64,000 bases of DNA from positions 17,435,501 to 17,499,500 of the forward strand of contig OX031060.1 in NCBI GenBank assembly GCA_943736015.1. The letters run 5' to 3'. The DNA is from Tridacna crocea. Taxonomy: Eukaryota > Mollusca > Bivalvia > Cardiida > Cardiidae. Shown here in pieces: positions 31,646 through 43,562 of this stretch. The notes under the pieces are model-generated. The model was given only the letters and a program-made list of their open reading frames with translations. It did not search any database and was not told the origin of the DNA. The position numbers and the translations under genes are program-made. Each line of letters opens with the position of its first letter. The first letter of the stretch is position 1.

Positions 31646-31874
31646 TTAACCCATTACCGCACAATCCCTACTTTTGACGCCCCCGAGAAAGAAGCCTTTT
31701 GAAAACACTGTAGGGAAAGAAGAAAATGCTGGTAACCAGCATTTTCTCCTTTTCCCACAGTGTTTTCTACTCTTCCCAGAACAAATTTCAATTTTTCAGT
31801 CACCTTTATTTTGTCGTCTGCAAATGCTTTCAATTTGAACCAGTCTAAAATTTTGTTGTGTGGTAATGAGTTAA
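31646..31874 (-). mobile_element. TTAA hairpin element, type A
   Basis: Complete; last member of the dense 0-32 kb cluster. Confidence 0.92.
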
Positions 31875-32305
31875 ATCACTAGTTTTAAAATAAAGCAGAA
31901 TTAACTCTTCTTACAGCTGGAGATTATCATTACATACATTTCTTTGTATGAATTACAACTATGAAGGGTAAAGCAAAAAAGCAAACAATCTTGAAAATGG
32001 TTGATGTTTGCACTGGTACTGTATTTTGCAGCACAGTTTGTATGATGCTAAAGATTAATCATTTATCTTATAATCTAAGGATCCATACCTATTTCATGCT
32101 GTCATTGGAAATTTTGTCGCATAGAGCCATTCGAAGAGAACCGGGTAAAATGGTAATAATTCCACATACTTTCAATGATCGTTCAGCTGAAGGTCTCGTG
32201 AGGACGAGAAACAAAAATAGCATCAGTGCAGACCTTCAGACTGAAGGCAGGTAGCAGTGTTCCCACTGAAAATTTTATTTGGGAGTTTTTCCCTCCTAAA
32301 ATTGA
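31875..32305. other. no gene; short TTCAG-type inverted repeat
   Basis: TTCAGCTGAAGGTCTCGTG near 32183 is loosely inverted at 32228-32250 (GCAGACCTTCAGACTGAA), related to the 38824 foldback. Confidence 0.4.
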
Positions 32306-33762
32306 ACAAAAGGGCCAAGATGGCTCTGGATCGCTCACCTGAATTTTTGAGAGGACCATAGGCAATTTTTTCAAAATCTAACTAGCCATTTCAGATATCC
32401 CACAGCCATCAGAGCCATGTTTCTTGATGGATCAAAATATTTCGAGCACTTTTTGAAAAGGGTCAACTAAGGAACATTTCTGTGAAATTATTTCAGAATC
32501 TGATCAGCTGTTTCAGAGAAGAATTTTAAACAATTCCTTCATGGCCATATAGTGCAAGTAGCCCCCATTAACCAGAGCCATGTTTATTGACGAATCAATC
32601 TTTCATGAACACCTTTTGAAAAGGGTCACCCAAAGAACATTTCTGTGAAATTACTTCAAAATCTGACAAGCGGTTTCAGAGAAGAATAGTTTTTAAGAAT
32701 TTCTTCATTTCCCTAAAGTGCAAATAGCCCCCATTCACCAGAGCCATGGTTCTTGACGGATCAAAATTTCACAAAGTTGAAACAAGTTTTGAAAAGGGTC
32801 ACCCAAGGAACATTTCTGTAAAATTATTTCAAAATCTGACCAGCAGTTTCAGAGAAGAAGAGTTTTTAAGAATTTCTTCATTTCTCTAAAGTGCAAGTAG
32901 CCCCCATTCACCAGAGCCATGGTTCTTGACGGATTAAAATTTCGCAAACAATTTTTGAAAAGGATCATCCAAGGAACATTTCTGTGAAACTTTTAAAATC
33001 TGACCAGCGGTTTCAGAGAAGAAGAGTTTTTAAGAATTTCTTCATTTCCCTATAGTGCAAGTAGCCCCCATTCACCAGAGCCATGGTTCTTGATGGATCA
33101 AAATTTCGCGAACCCTTTTTGAAAAGGGTCATCCAAGGAACATTTCTGTGAAATTATTTCAAAATGTGACCAGCGGTTTCAGAGAAGAAGAGTTTTTATG
33201 AATTTCTTCATTTCCCTTTAGCGCAAGTACCCCCCATTCACCAGAGCCATGATTCTTGACAGATCAAAATTTCACGAACAACTTTTGAAAAGGGTCATCC
33301 AAGGAACATCTCTGTGAAATTATTTCAAAATCTGACCAGCTGTTTCAGAGAAGAAGAATTTTTAAGAATTTCTTCATTTCTGTATATTGCAAGAAGCCCC
33401 AATTCACCAGAGCCATGTTTCTTGACGGATCAAATTTCGCGAACAGGTTTTGAAAAGGGTCACCCATGGAACATGTCTGTGAAATTATTTTAAAATCTGG
33501 AGAAGATTTTCAAAGAATTTCCTAGAAAATTCCATTTGGTTGCCATGGCAACCAGAGTTTTTGACGGAATCAAATTCTGTGAATACTTTTTAAAGAGGAC
33601 CTCCCAAGGAACATTTCAGCCAAGTTTGGTCCATATTGGCCCAGCGGATTAGGAGGAGTTGATGTTTAAAGAATTTGACCACCCACAATGCATGACGGAC
33701 GACGCACACCCAGTGATCCTAAAAGCTCCCCTTGAGCATGTTGTGCTCAGGTGAGCTAAAAA
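32306..33762 (+). mobile_element. Helitron/pearl-like element with ~165-bp core units
   Basis: Starts ACAAAAGGGCC, with GCTCACCTG near the start complementary to CAGGTGAGC at the end. The core repeats GCCCCCATTCACCAGAGCC about every 165 bp (six or more units). The tail has GGTTGCCATGGCAACC and hairpin GAGCATGTTGTGCTC, then TGAGCTAAAAA. Confidence 0.85.
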
Positions 33763-34974
33763 TGGGGGTATAAGAAAAAAAATGGGGGTACAAATTCAGA
33801 AAAAAATAAGAATGAACCTCAATTTTAAATTGTTTACTTAATGTCTATTTTCGATCAGATGCAGAACATCCATATAGATCTACTTTGTGAATGTACATTT
33901 TCAAATTTAACCGACACTTAAAGAATTGTTTGGCAAAGTGATAACTGGTAGTCTGTATGCTCATCTTTTCACATGCCTTATCTATATTAATTATTGTCGA
34001 AGTCTGGCTGAAGACTGCTGTATTCAATATGCAGTGTTCCTACCGGCTTTCTATTTCAGGGGTACGCTTACCCCTTGAGTTGTAAACCCAGGGAGGGGGG
34101 CTGGATTTCATATTTGAGGATATAACAATAATTATTCCCAAAGCAATCGATACTGATGATTTGCAACAAAAAAGTTTGTTTTATCAAGATATTTGTGGAA
34201 ATTTACAGCTTACACCCATTAAAAGCTGAAAAGACAGTATGAAGTGACCGTGATTGGACAATGTAAAAAGGAGCATTTTGTTGTGTCATGGGTTTCCGCG
34301 CTTTTTGGAGCGATCAATTTTTCATGTCCGTTTATTCATGGATAAGTATCTCTACATAGACTGCATTCTGTTACCTTGATTTTGAATGGTTCTACAACTA
34401 GTATACCTTGCTTACCTATGGGAACCAGAATTCTGACACCTGAAGGTGTCTAAAGTATATTTCTGAGCTATTCCCACTGTAGGTTTACAGACGAAAGAGG
34501 TTGACATTGACAAAACGCTTTTAATCGACTGTATTAAATTACGGAATTTTTTGGAAACAAATGAGTCACAGTCTGCAATATTATTGATTGCGATAATAAA
34601 GATCGAGTACGCCCACCATGTAAATGTTCTAAAAATAGAAAGCTGGAAATCCAAAATTTATATTTTCTGAAAATTGCACTTTCGGGAGCCGTTCTATGCA
34701 AGCGTTTCCTACTTTTTTCGTTGGATCTTCTTCTGTATTTTTTGCGCGTGATTTCACGTAAAGATTTGCAATTTTATATGTGTTTTATTTCATTTATACA
34801 TGTTTCACGCACGATTTTGCATGATCGGGAACTCTAGGTAGTCAGTGTTTCATTTCGTTATCCAGGGTTTCAGTTTGACAGTTCCTTTTGGGGGTCCTTG
34901 GGACTCAACTTCTATGGTTATGGGAGTCCTGGCTTAAAAATTGCGAGTCCCTTGGTTGTACAAATTTGAATACC

Positions 34975-35755
34975 AATACCAATTTATTTTTTCCACATAT
35001 TTTAATTTCCAAATGACTTAAATAAAAAAGAAATATTTCAAGCATCTGCAGATGACCACTCACGTCTGCTATATAGATCTATATTTTCATTTCATAAATT
35101 TTTCTTGTCACTCATGAACAGAAATATAGCTTCCAATTAATGCTTTATACAGAGATTTGTGTACATTCACTGTTTAAACTCATGATTACAGATGAGAAGT
35201 TTTAAGTCCCCCTGATCGGACGATGCCACGCTGCAGCAGTGCTCAATGTAGTGTCATGGGTTTTCATGCTTTTTTAGCCATATATTTTTTCGTGACAATT
35301 AATTTTTGGAGAAGTATTACTACATGAGTTGACATCGGTTAGTCAGTTGGAATTGCAAGTAACTTAAAAATCTGTCACTTTACATAAGATAAGAGGAATA
35401 ACACCTTTGGTACTCTGTCATACATGACTCGCAAACTTCACTATCATCTGTGCGTCCTTCACACTTTAAACTTACAATGTATCAATCATGTTTAGCCCAT
35501 ATTTCTGCCTGAGGTGATATGAAGCTCTAGATGATAATTTCATGCATCATATTGACATTTAGCCAGATATTTTTCACTGTCAAAGACAGGTCATTTCAAA
35601 ATTCCAAGTGTCAAAACCTGGCTCAGGGATCAAATGAGAAGCGTGCCGAGTTGTCAAGACCAGGTCAAGACATCCATGGACAAATATTTCTTTCTCACTT
35701 TTCCAGCCAATTTTCATGTGTGTTATCCACTATGTTTAATCGAAGATTGTGATTA
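34975..35755 (+). repeat. ~0.8-kb direct repeat, copy 1
   Basis: Matches 37905-38750 in order, for example GATGCCACGCTGC, GTCACTTTACA, CAGATATTTTTCA and GTTATCCACTATGTTTAAT. I estimate roughly three-quarters identity by eye. A fainter third relative is at about 34200-34400. Confidence 0.7.
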
Positions 35756-36602
35756 ATCATAGTCACAAAAACAAGAATTCAAGTTTAAGCACCAAGCAAG
35801 TTCAAGAACCGACAACAGTTGATTCCTGGATTTCACAATAGATTATCGCTGAATATAGCAGGTACATTTTTGTGTTGTCTATTGCCAGGCTAAAGGAAAT
35901 TATGATCAATGTTTGTTTTGTGGGTGATTTTTGGTGGGAAAGGGTGTCCTGTGCTGGCGCCTGCAATCGACACATTGCATTCCTTGTGTTTATATTAAAT
36001 TGGGGTGATTATTTTTCTTCATATTTTGTCATTTATTTTGGTTAAAGAATGTCAAATACCTGTGGTTAGATGTAGAAAATGTGCGTCCGTTCAAACCCTT
36101 GATATCCATAAAATACAAAAGTCAATCAAGTCTTTCAAAAACCAGAAAGTGAAACATAAATTGGCCAAATAAAAACACTGACGCCTTGCTTTAAGAAGAA
36201 AAACAAGGACCAAAATATTGCAGATTCTGAGGAGTTTTGAATCATTCATCATAGAGACAGTAGACTGTTGATTTCAGATCAGAAAACACCTTCTTTTTGA
36301 TGTAATCCCGATACAGATTCTCCATAAATGCCACTTACTTTGCTTTGGCTATTTGTAAACTAAAATTACGTGACAAAGGTATTCGGCCTTGTTTTGACTT
36401 TGTCACAACCAGGAAAGAAAAAGTTTGTGACGGGATGAAGGGACAAAGATGCTTAATTTACTATATAGTACTAACTGTTGCATAGACTGATAACTGGTTA
36501 TATTCCTGTAACATATCGCTCATCTATCGAAACGATTTTGACTTGTTTCTTCGATTGAATTTCGCCGTCACAGCAAAATTTAGCTCTCGGCTCTAACCCG
36601 AT
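35756..36602. other. no feature recognised before the promoter-like cluster
   Basis: No coding or repeat signal that I can support. Confidence 0.45.
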
Positions 36603-36650
36603 ATGGCGGACATCAACAACGCATGCGCGTGAATGGTAATTTCCGGCATA
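36603..36650. promoter_or_regulatory. YY1/NRF1/ETS-like motif cluster, candidate core promoter
   Basis: ATGGCGGAC (YY1-like), GCATGCGCG (NRF1-like) and TTCCGGC (reverse of an ETS GCCGGAA core) fall within 45 bp in an otherwise AT-rich region. This combination is typical of housekeeping promoters. The only gene whose 5' end is missing nearby is the TAB2/3-like gene, 8.4 kb downstream on the minus strand; that link is inference. Confidence 0.35.
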
Positions 36651-37654
36651 ATAAAAGGGAAACAAGTCTGAAACTATTTCCCAACCAGCTAAGAGAGTTT
36701 ACCTCCCTTCTGTTTTTCTTTCGCTACAGATGCCTGTATATACCTCCTTCGTTATGAAAAAAGGGACTAAATGTATAATTTCACCATTGGTAACTGGTCA
36801 ACTCGTACCTAAGTCAACTCGTACCTATTTTGGTCAACTCGTACCCGAGTCAACTCGTATCTAAGGATTTCTTATATTTTATTTTGCGACTTTTATCAGT
36901 ATCAGGATGTTTAAGTAATGATGTGTTTATGTGTTTGTATTTTTCTTATATATTGACATCATCAAAACGTCAATGCCGTATCATTGCCACCCGTTCTAAA
37001 ACCTGACCAATTCCATTCATATCACACAAGATCATGTCAAAAACCAAATAATTATATATATACATTTTTTGTGGATTCATATTACACAAACTGATGTCAA
37101 AAACCAAATAAAAATTGTTTTTTTGGGGGGGATTTGGGGTGCTTCAATAGAATGGACGTCATATGTTCAGACCCGTCATATATGACAACACCTAAATGAC
37201 TGAACATTCTAGCATAGGAAAGAAACGAATGCAAGCCACATAATTATGTAATACTTTTTTTCAAAAAAAATCTTTTTCTTGCAAAATATAGAACGGCCAT
37301 TAGATGTAAAATACATATGAGCAGCGTTTATCATGATAAAACATGTTATATGCAAAAACATAGAAGCAGACTAGCTGATATGCACCTTTGATTTCGATTC
37401 ATGCATAGTATGCATACTATTTATACTATTTAGTCTGGCAAATATTTATCGAATCTATTTCAATTTTCAAAGCACCAATTAGTACAAACTTGCTTGGAGA
37501 TAATTAATCTTATCAACACTTGTAAAGTGTCTATTACCTTTCGCACCTGTTGATTCAATTAACGAAAAACATAATGGGATTATCTTTAAATACTGTGACA
37601 ATTCTGTATACATGGTTTTAAGACTATAAAGAGGTTGTGTTCTGCACTTTCATT

Positions 37655-37866
37655 AATAACTCATCACCACACAAGGGCTACTTTTCACGCTTCTGGAATA
37701 GAAGCCTTTAGAAAACATTTTGGGAAAAGCATAAAAGGATAAAATGCTGGAAAATGGCATTTTCTCCTTTTCCCACAATGTTTTCTACCCTTCACAAAAC
37801 AAATTTCGTCGTCTGCAAACACTTTTCGATTTGGACAAGCCTCAAATATTGTCGTTTGGTAATTAA
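37655..37866 (-). mobile_element. TTAA hairpin element, type A, inside the 13-mer element
   Basis: The stem gained ATAAAAGGATA at its left and the tip is altered (GCTGGAAAATGGC); part of the long arm is missing. Confidence 0.8.
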
Positions 37867-37904
37867 GTCAATGGAAATACATTAAAATTTTCTGCTGTAT
37901 TTAT

Positions 37905-38750
37905 TTTGTTCCTTATATTTTAATTTCCAAACGAGTTAAAAGGAATCAGACATATCTCAAGCATTTGCAGACGACCCAACCACCCCACCCCTATTCTGCT
38001 ATAGATCTATATTTTCATTTCATAAAACAACAGTTTCTTTTTTTCACTCATGAACAGAATTTCAGTTTCCACTTATATCTTTATTCAGAGATTTGTGTAA
38101 ATTCATTCTTTAAATTCAGTATTAAAAATTAGAAGATAGTTGTGTAAATTCATTGTTTAAATTCAATATTAAAGATGGGAAGATAGTTTAAAGACCCTCT
38201 GATCGGAAGATGCCACGCTGCTCATTGTAGTGTCATTGGTTTTCACGTTTTTTTCGCGATCTATTTTTTCGCGGTAATTAATTTTTGGAGAAGGATTACT
38301 AAATGTTTTGACACCAATTAGTCATTTTCAATGACAGGTAACTTTAAAAGCTGTCACTTTACACTGGATAAGAGGATTAACACCTTTGATACTTTCACGG
38401 TCATAAATGACTCGCCAACTTCATTATCGTCCGCGTGTCCTTCGCAATTAATACTAATAGTGCTCAGCCCATATTCTGCCGGCTGCTCGCAGGCTAGGTT
38501 AAATGAAGTTCTAGACGATTATTTCATGCGTCGGATTGACATTTAGGCAGATATTTTTCATTGTCAAAGACTGGCATTTCAAATTCCAAATTGTCAAAGC
38601 CCGGGCTCAGGGATCAACTTAAAAGCTTGCCGAGTTGTCAAGTTTTGTCAAGACATCAATGTACAAAGTTTTCTTTCTCATTTTCCGGCCAATTTCCGTG
38701 TTTGTTATCCACTATGTTTAATCCACAAAACGGAATTCCTCAATCGACTT
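37905..38750 (+). repeat. ~0.8-kb direct repeat, copy 2
   Basis: Partner of 34975-35755. It lies inside the 36790-39110 element, while copy 1 lies outside it. Confidence 0.7.
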
Positions 38751-38823
38751 TCGGAATCGGAAACAGAAACCAACTGACTTTTGACTATAGTCGATCATCA
38801 ACCCACCACTTTGTTTTTTTATC

Positions 38824-38934
38824 TACCTTCAGTCTGAAAGTTTGCTCCGAAGCTATTTTGTTATTTGTCTCCTCAAATAAATACTTAAATCAAAAATAGC
38901 TTCAAAGCAAACTTTCAGACTGAAGCTATATATA
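38824..38934. repeat. small foldback repeat, CTTCAGTCTGAAAGTTTGC arms
   Basis: CTTCAGTCTGAAAGTTTGCT and its inverse AGCAAACTTTCAGACTGAAG are separated by ~60 bp. It is inside the 36790-39110 element, just before the right 13-mer array. Confidence 0.7.
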
Positions 38935-39129
38935 TATCAATCTTTTTTTACAAAGGTTACGAGTAAACCAAAACAGGTACGAGTTGACCAAAATAGGTAC
39001 GAGTTGACTTGGGTAGGTACGAGATGACCAAAAAACAGGTACGAGTTGACCAAAACAGGTACGAGTTGACTAAGGTACGAGTTGACTTAGGTACGAGTTG
39101 ATCAGAAAGCTCACCATTGACTAGTGACC

Positions 39130-39800
39130 ATCTGGTTGTCTGGTTTTCCGGACAAAACTCAATATCTTCTAACTCATAGACAAAAACTAATGGAAATTCA
39201 TACGTGTTCCTTATTTGGCTATGTCCTCCGATATTGATTTTTCTTTTGCTTTCAGTTTGATATTTAATATGGTGTCACAGAATTTTAAAAGGGGGCCTCG
39301 TGTATTTCCATTACAGATCAATATCTCTTTAATTAAAAACCCTTCTTGAAAATTGATGAAAACTCATATTTGTTCTCCTTACGATAGTCCGCCAATATCA
39401 TTTTACCTTTTTTTTCTTTAGTAAATGTCGTGTTATGGAAAAAGGCGGTTTGACGTATATTTGTAATGGAGCAATATCTCTTTGACTACAGGACAAAATG
39501 CAACTTCATCTTTATGAGGCCACAGAGAACAGTTATTTGTTTTTATTTCATGAAATGCTTTGTCAAAAAAGTCAAGGGGGGGGGGGGGGCGCAAAATGTC
39601 ATGGAAAAAAGGGGCATAAATATATAATTTCATCATGAACCAATTACAGTCAGGTTGCCCATCCGTCAGCCTGGACAGACTCTCTTAGTCCTTGACGAAC
39701 ATTTATGAAACTTCATGCATGTTTTCCTCAGGACAGTCCAGCTGAAACAATTTTCTTTTATGTATAATGACGCGTCGTGCATCATACAATACCTCTAATA
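39130..39800. repeat. degenerate ~150-bp tandem units
   Basis: Phrases like CAATATCTCTTTRA and GAAACTTCATGCAT recur at ~140-165-bp steps, resembling an old Helitron/pearl core without visible ends. A 13-G run is at about 39579. Confidence 0.35.
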
Positions 39801-39959
39801 TGTTTCTTTTAAAAAAAAGATCCTTTTCGGCGGAGGATATCTTTTCAACGAAATTGCCCGTCTTATGATAGGCCTAATTTTATTCAGCATGTATTCAGAC
39901 GATCTCGGGTTTTCTCCCCAACTTTATGAGACTGGCAGAATCATACACTCATCGTTAAA

Positions 39960-39963
<4 letters not shown>

Positions 39964-40015
<52 letters not shown>

Positions 40016-40164
40016 GTCCCTATAAACTGAGAAACGGAACCGAAACGAAACGCCACGAAACGAAACGCAACGAAACGGAACGAAACGCAACGAAACGGAA
40101 CGAAACGAAACGAAATAGAACGAAACGAAATAGAACGTGAACGAAACGGAACGAAACGAAACGG
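39964..40164 (+). repeat. (GA)n tract, linker, CGAAA satellite
   Basis: About 24 GA units, then GGGGGTCCCTATAAACTGAG, then ~27 variants of CGAAA(C/T)(G/A). The same modules occur in inverse order at 45621-45786. Confidence 0.9.
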
Positions 40165-40411
40165 AGTGCTATTTTGGGTACAAAATCAAGCAGAAGGAAA
40201 ACCTAATTTGTTTTTGTAAATAAACCTACATTTGATTGCCGAAAGTGTTACAAAGTAAGCTCAAAATTTTGACGGCGCTCTATGATCGTGATACTTTGGT
40301 GAATTTTGACAATTTAAATGAAAACATTTTATTTTATTGTTGGTTTGAGTGAACTATTGTTTACTTTGTTATGACATAAATCTCCAATAAAATGTTCTTC
40401 ATGTATTTGGC

Positions 40412-42343
40412 CATCTCCGCGAGCCAAGGTTACAATCACTACGTCGATCTTTCCTTGGCTGATCGAGCCCAATGTCGAGATTCCTGCGATGCGCCTCTAT
40501 TACCCCTTTACATCATATTTCTAAAAGCCAATGAAATATCGGTTTACAAACCGCGTACGAATACACATGAAAGCGATAAGCAGACATCCACGTGGGTTTC
40601 CATGTTTACCTTCCATTCGAAAGGTAGGGACCTTATTCTATATAATGATTATTCTAGACCGTGCAAAAGGGCAGGGAGGCAGGAAAAAGGGGCAGGGAGG
40701 CAGGAAAAAGGGGCAGGGAGGAACATTGCCTTGTTGAATGACTTCTCATATCAGATAAAGGCAAATCAGTGTCCTTCACTCTTTTCGAAATAAGTTCTAA
40801 CTATAACTTTGGATATGAATTGCATATTAAAGAAAAGAATAAGAAAAGATTTTTTATCAACTCATAGACTCAAAGCAACACAATCGGACTATACAGGTTT
40901 TGATTGCCATGTAATTTATAATCCCATGATGCACTGTCACACTGACTTAGCTTTAATGTAGTAGACCCGTAACACTTCTGGTGTAGCATGGAAAAAAAGT
41001 TCTTGCTAGTTGATAAATGCAGATTTATACAGATAAAATACTTATGCATATTTTTGACCGACTAGAAATGCCTTTGATGTCTCTTAAAAACAATTGTTGA
41101 TACTTTTGTTAGTTTTCAGAAAAGGGAGGTAATTATTAATTTGCTTTGTAATGAGAATACAATGGTTTTGGATTTATAAATAATAATTCTAGGAAGGAAA
41201 AAAGGAAAAATTGGCTCAGTTAAAGTAGTACAATAATACTCATTTTAGCAAATTTTGTAGGATAATAATATTGTGGAAATAGCTGTTTTCTATTACAGGT
41301 CCACTACCTAACTTCTCGTCAGATAACAAAAAATGTCCAGAGTAATTATTAAAACAAACCCTTCTTCTCAGCTGTTTTAAGAAATGACAATAATTTTGAT
41401 AAAAAAAAAACTTAATTATTACATAGAAAGAATTACAAAATGTGTAGGCAGGCCTACTGATGGAGTAGTGTACTACTGCATGGTCATTCTATAAATAGAC
41501 TGCTAAAAATAGAACACTGCAGTGCAGATTTTGCTTTAAAAAAAAATTGCCGATGCTTGAATAGCAAACATCGAGTATTTTCAATATAGTTGGCAACTTT
41601 GGTTTTCCATCCATACTTGTAATTTATGCAAAAAATATACGAAATGATAATCTCGAGGTGCAATAAGAGTTAATTCAGCTTTATTTTAAAACTATTCAAG
41701 TATTCATAAATTTCACCGATTGTGTGACGTCATTTAAAGAAATTAGCAGACGTTAAAGTACATGTGGGGGAAAAAAAGTCAGGGTTTCGAGGGATAAAGG
41801 GGTGGTTTAGCAAGTTAATGACAGAGAAGGATTATAAAACCCTGCTGTCCTTGTCTTAACTGACGAAGTTGATCAAGGATAATTAGTGTCACCCTTAGTC
41901 TTAGATTGGCTGTATTTCATGAATATAGTCAGGTCGGAAGAAATTTATGGCGACTTTTTGTGACTGTGCAAGCTTGACGAGACGGAGCCGAGACACTGAA
42001 GATGAGTTTTTTGCCCATGTAGCCTGGTGGTTTGTTCTGAAACCAGAACAATACACAAACAAGTTTTGTATATATTTGATAAGGGCAACAGGGCGGGTGT
42101 TCACAGATTCGAGGGCAGAAGGGCGGAGTGAAAAAGGGGCAGGGCGGCCCGCCCTGCTATTCCGCTCTAGAATAAACACTATCTATATCTATCAAAGATG
42201 AAATGATGCCAGCGATTACATTCGTTGCAGTTAGAGCTGGCTGGGTCCAATGAAAAAGCGTATTGGGGGAAATGTAAAAATCCAGCTCGATCCGCCAAGG
42301 GTAGAGTAGCGTAGTGAATCGTCAGCCTTGACTTGCAAAGATG
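40412..42343 (+). mobile_element. hAT-like MITE, third copy, split by a nested element
   Basis: Left part 40412-40644 and right part 42182-42343 match the 53584 copy in order. The flanks GTATTTGGC and GTTTTTTGC are similar but not identical (decayed TSD). Confidence 0.8.
40645..42181. mobile_element. 1.5-kb element nested in the hAT-like MITE
   Basis: Ends TTATTCTAGACCG and, inverted, TTATTCTAGAGCG, with TCTATATA / TCTATATC just outside (8-bp duplication, one mismatch). Subterminal GGGCAGG-rich tracts lie at both ends; at the left a 21-23-bp unit (GGCAGGAAAAAGGGGCAGGGA) is tandemly repeated. I see no transposase. Confidence 0.68.
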
Positions 42344-42559
42344 GTTTTTTGCAGCCATCAGTACTGCAAATACGTCGCAGTCTGGTTGATATTTTGTTTA
42401 TTGTTTCCATAAATACTGTGATTAAAAATTCATGTCCAAATACAGGAAGGTTGAATGCACTGATAACTGATCATGAATGATTATGAATGATTGATTTTAT
42501 ATGGTGATAAACGCCGATTTCATAATTTCAATTAACAAGCGGCTGCCAGTGCAGGTCTA

Positions 42560-42800
42560 TCTGTGTTTTCCTGGAATTTCTTACACAAGTTTTCAACATA
42601 ACATTGTTTACAAGCCATTTTTCTGCTTTTCTTCATAACCCTTGCCGACACAACGGCCTTCGACGAAAGAGGAATGAATCTTGCTGCAATGACTATCATC
42701 AATCCTCGAAAAGAAATTGGCAGAGTAGGGAATCGACTGAGCTACCGAGGCCTTTTGATAACACCATCTGCCGATAATGAAACCGGTTTGGATTCTTACA
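42560..42800 (-). mobile_element. tRNA-derived SINE, second copy, decayed head
   Basis: The body matches 45060-45298 (TGACTATCATCAATCCTCGA, GAGGAATGAATCTTGC). The head near 42745 keeps CGGTAGCTCAGTCGATTCCC. Confidence 0.5.
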
Positions 42801-43208
42801 AGATGGTTTAGAAAATAATCCATTTTATATCAGGCGAATTAGAATGTTGGTTTTTGGTCTTTATTTAAATTTTTTACATTTGTGCAGATATCACCTTTCT
42901 TCATGCACTGTCTGTTTTTCAATCACTTTGATTTCTATCCCAAAATAGCAGCCTCGAACATGTCACTGAACATGGCTAATTATATCGAACGTCTTCTTTT
43001 TTTCGCATGAAATAGACATACATAAAAAATCGTCGGGACCGGGACAGACGATTTTGATTGATTGACTGATTCTAGATTGAACGCCGCTTTCAACAATTTT
43101 TCAGTTATATCACGGCAACAGCTCACAGATTCATGTATTGTGAGTTCCACCAGTACTTGGCTAGGGTTCTGAATGATCTTGCCTAATGATACAAAAAAAA
43201 ATAACCAG

Positions 43209-43284
43209 TGGATCCAGTGAGGATTGAGCCCAAAGCCTCCAGGTCACAAGTCCTACACTTTACTACTGAGCCACTCAGGACCCT
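43209..43284 (-). repeat. tRNA-like piece
   Basis: Minus strand: GAGTGGCTCAGTAGTAAAGT, CTTGTGAC loop, GGGCTCAATCCTCAC. B box altered. Confidence 0.4.
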
Positions 43285-43562
43285 GGAAAATATTAGGTTT
43301 AAAATATTTTTTTCCGAGAGAAATTATGTCTGCGGCATATGCACCAATTCATTTTCAGGTTTCTGGGTACATCAAAAGTTTCATGCACTATTTTTCCCTT
43401 TCAGTCACTGTTTGAAACCTTCCAGTTTGCTCTGTCCTAGTTCATTTTAAATAAAAATAGAGGTTTCCTAAAAAGTACGGAAAGAAATTGTAACTAACAG
43501 TAGCCCCAAAAGACGACTTCAAAATAAATTCATACTAACTTACAGTTTACAAAATATACAAT

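Larger units (their letters stand above)
36790..39110. mobile_element. 2.3-kb element with arrayed 13-mer inverted ends and 9-bp TSD
   Basis: TCACCATTG occurs directly outside both ends (36781-36789, 39111-39119). The left end holds four copies of GTCAACTCGTACC (36797-36860); the right end holds about eight of the inverse GGTACGAGTTGAC (38955-39103). The interior has no long reading frame. A 9-bp duplication is typical of Mutator-like elements, but no transposase is present, so the class is inference. A TTAA hairpin element sits inside. Confidence 0.75.

Noticed and set aside
264..31874. Many short frames encoding near-identical peptides such as [19 protein letters not shown]
   Set aside because: They are the hairpin of the TTAA element read in one frame; both strands of the palindrome give the same peptide. 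No start, codon bias or length supports protein coding.
264..31874. CRISPR-like appearance: similar ~60-nt palindromes at intervals
   Set aside because: Eukaryotic context, irregular spacing, both orientations, and palindromes are part of 229-bp transposon-like units.
39865..40140. Frame through the GA and CGAAA repeats (Arg/Glu runs)
   Set aside because: Simple-sequence translation only.
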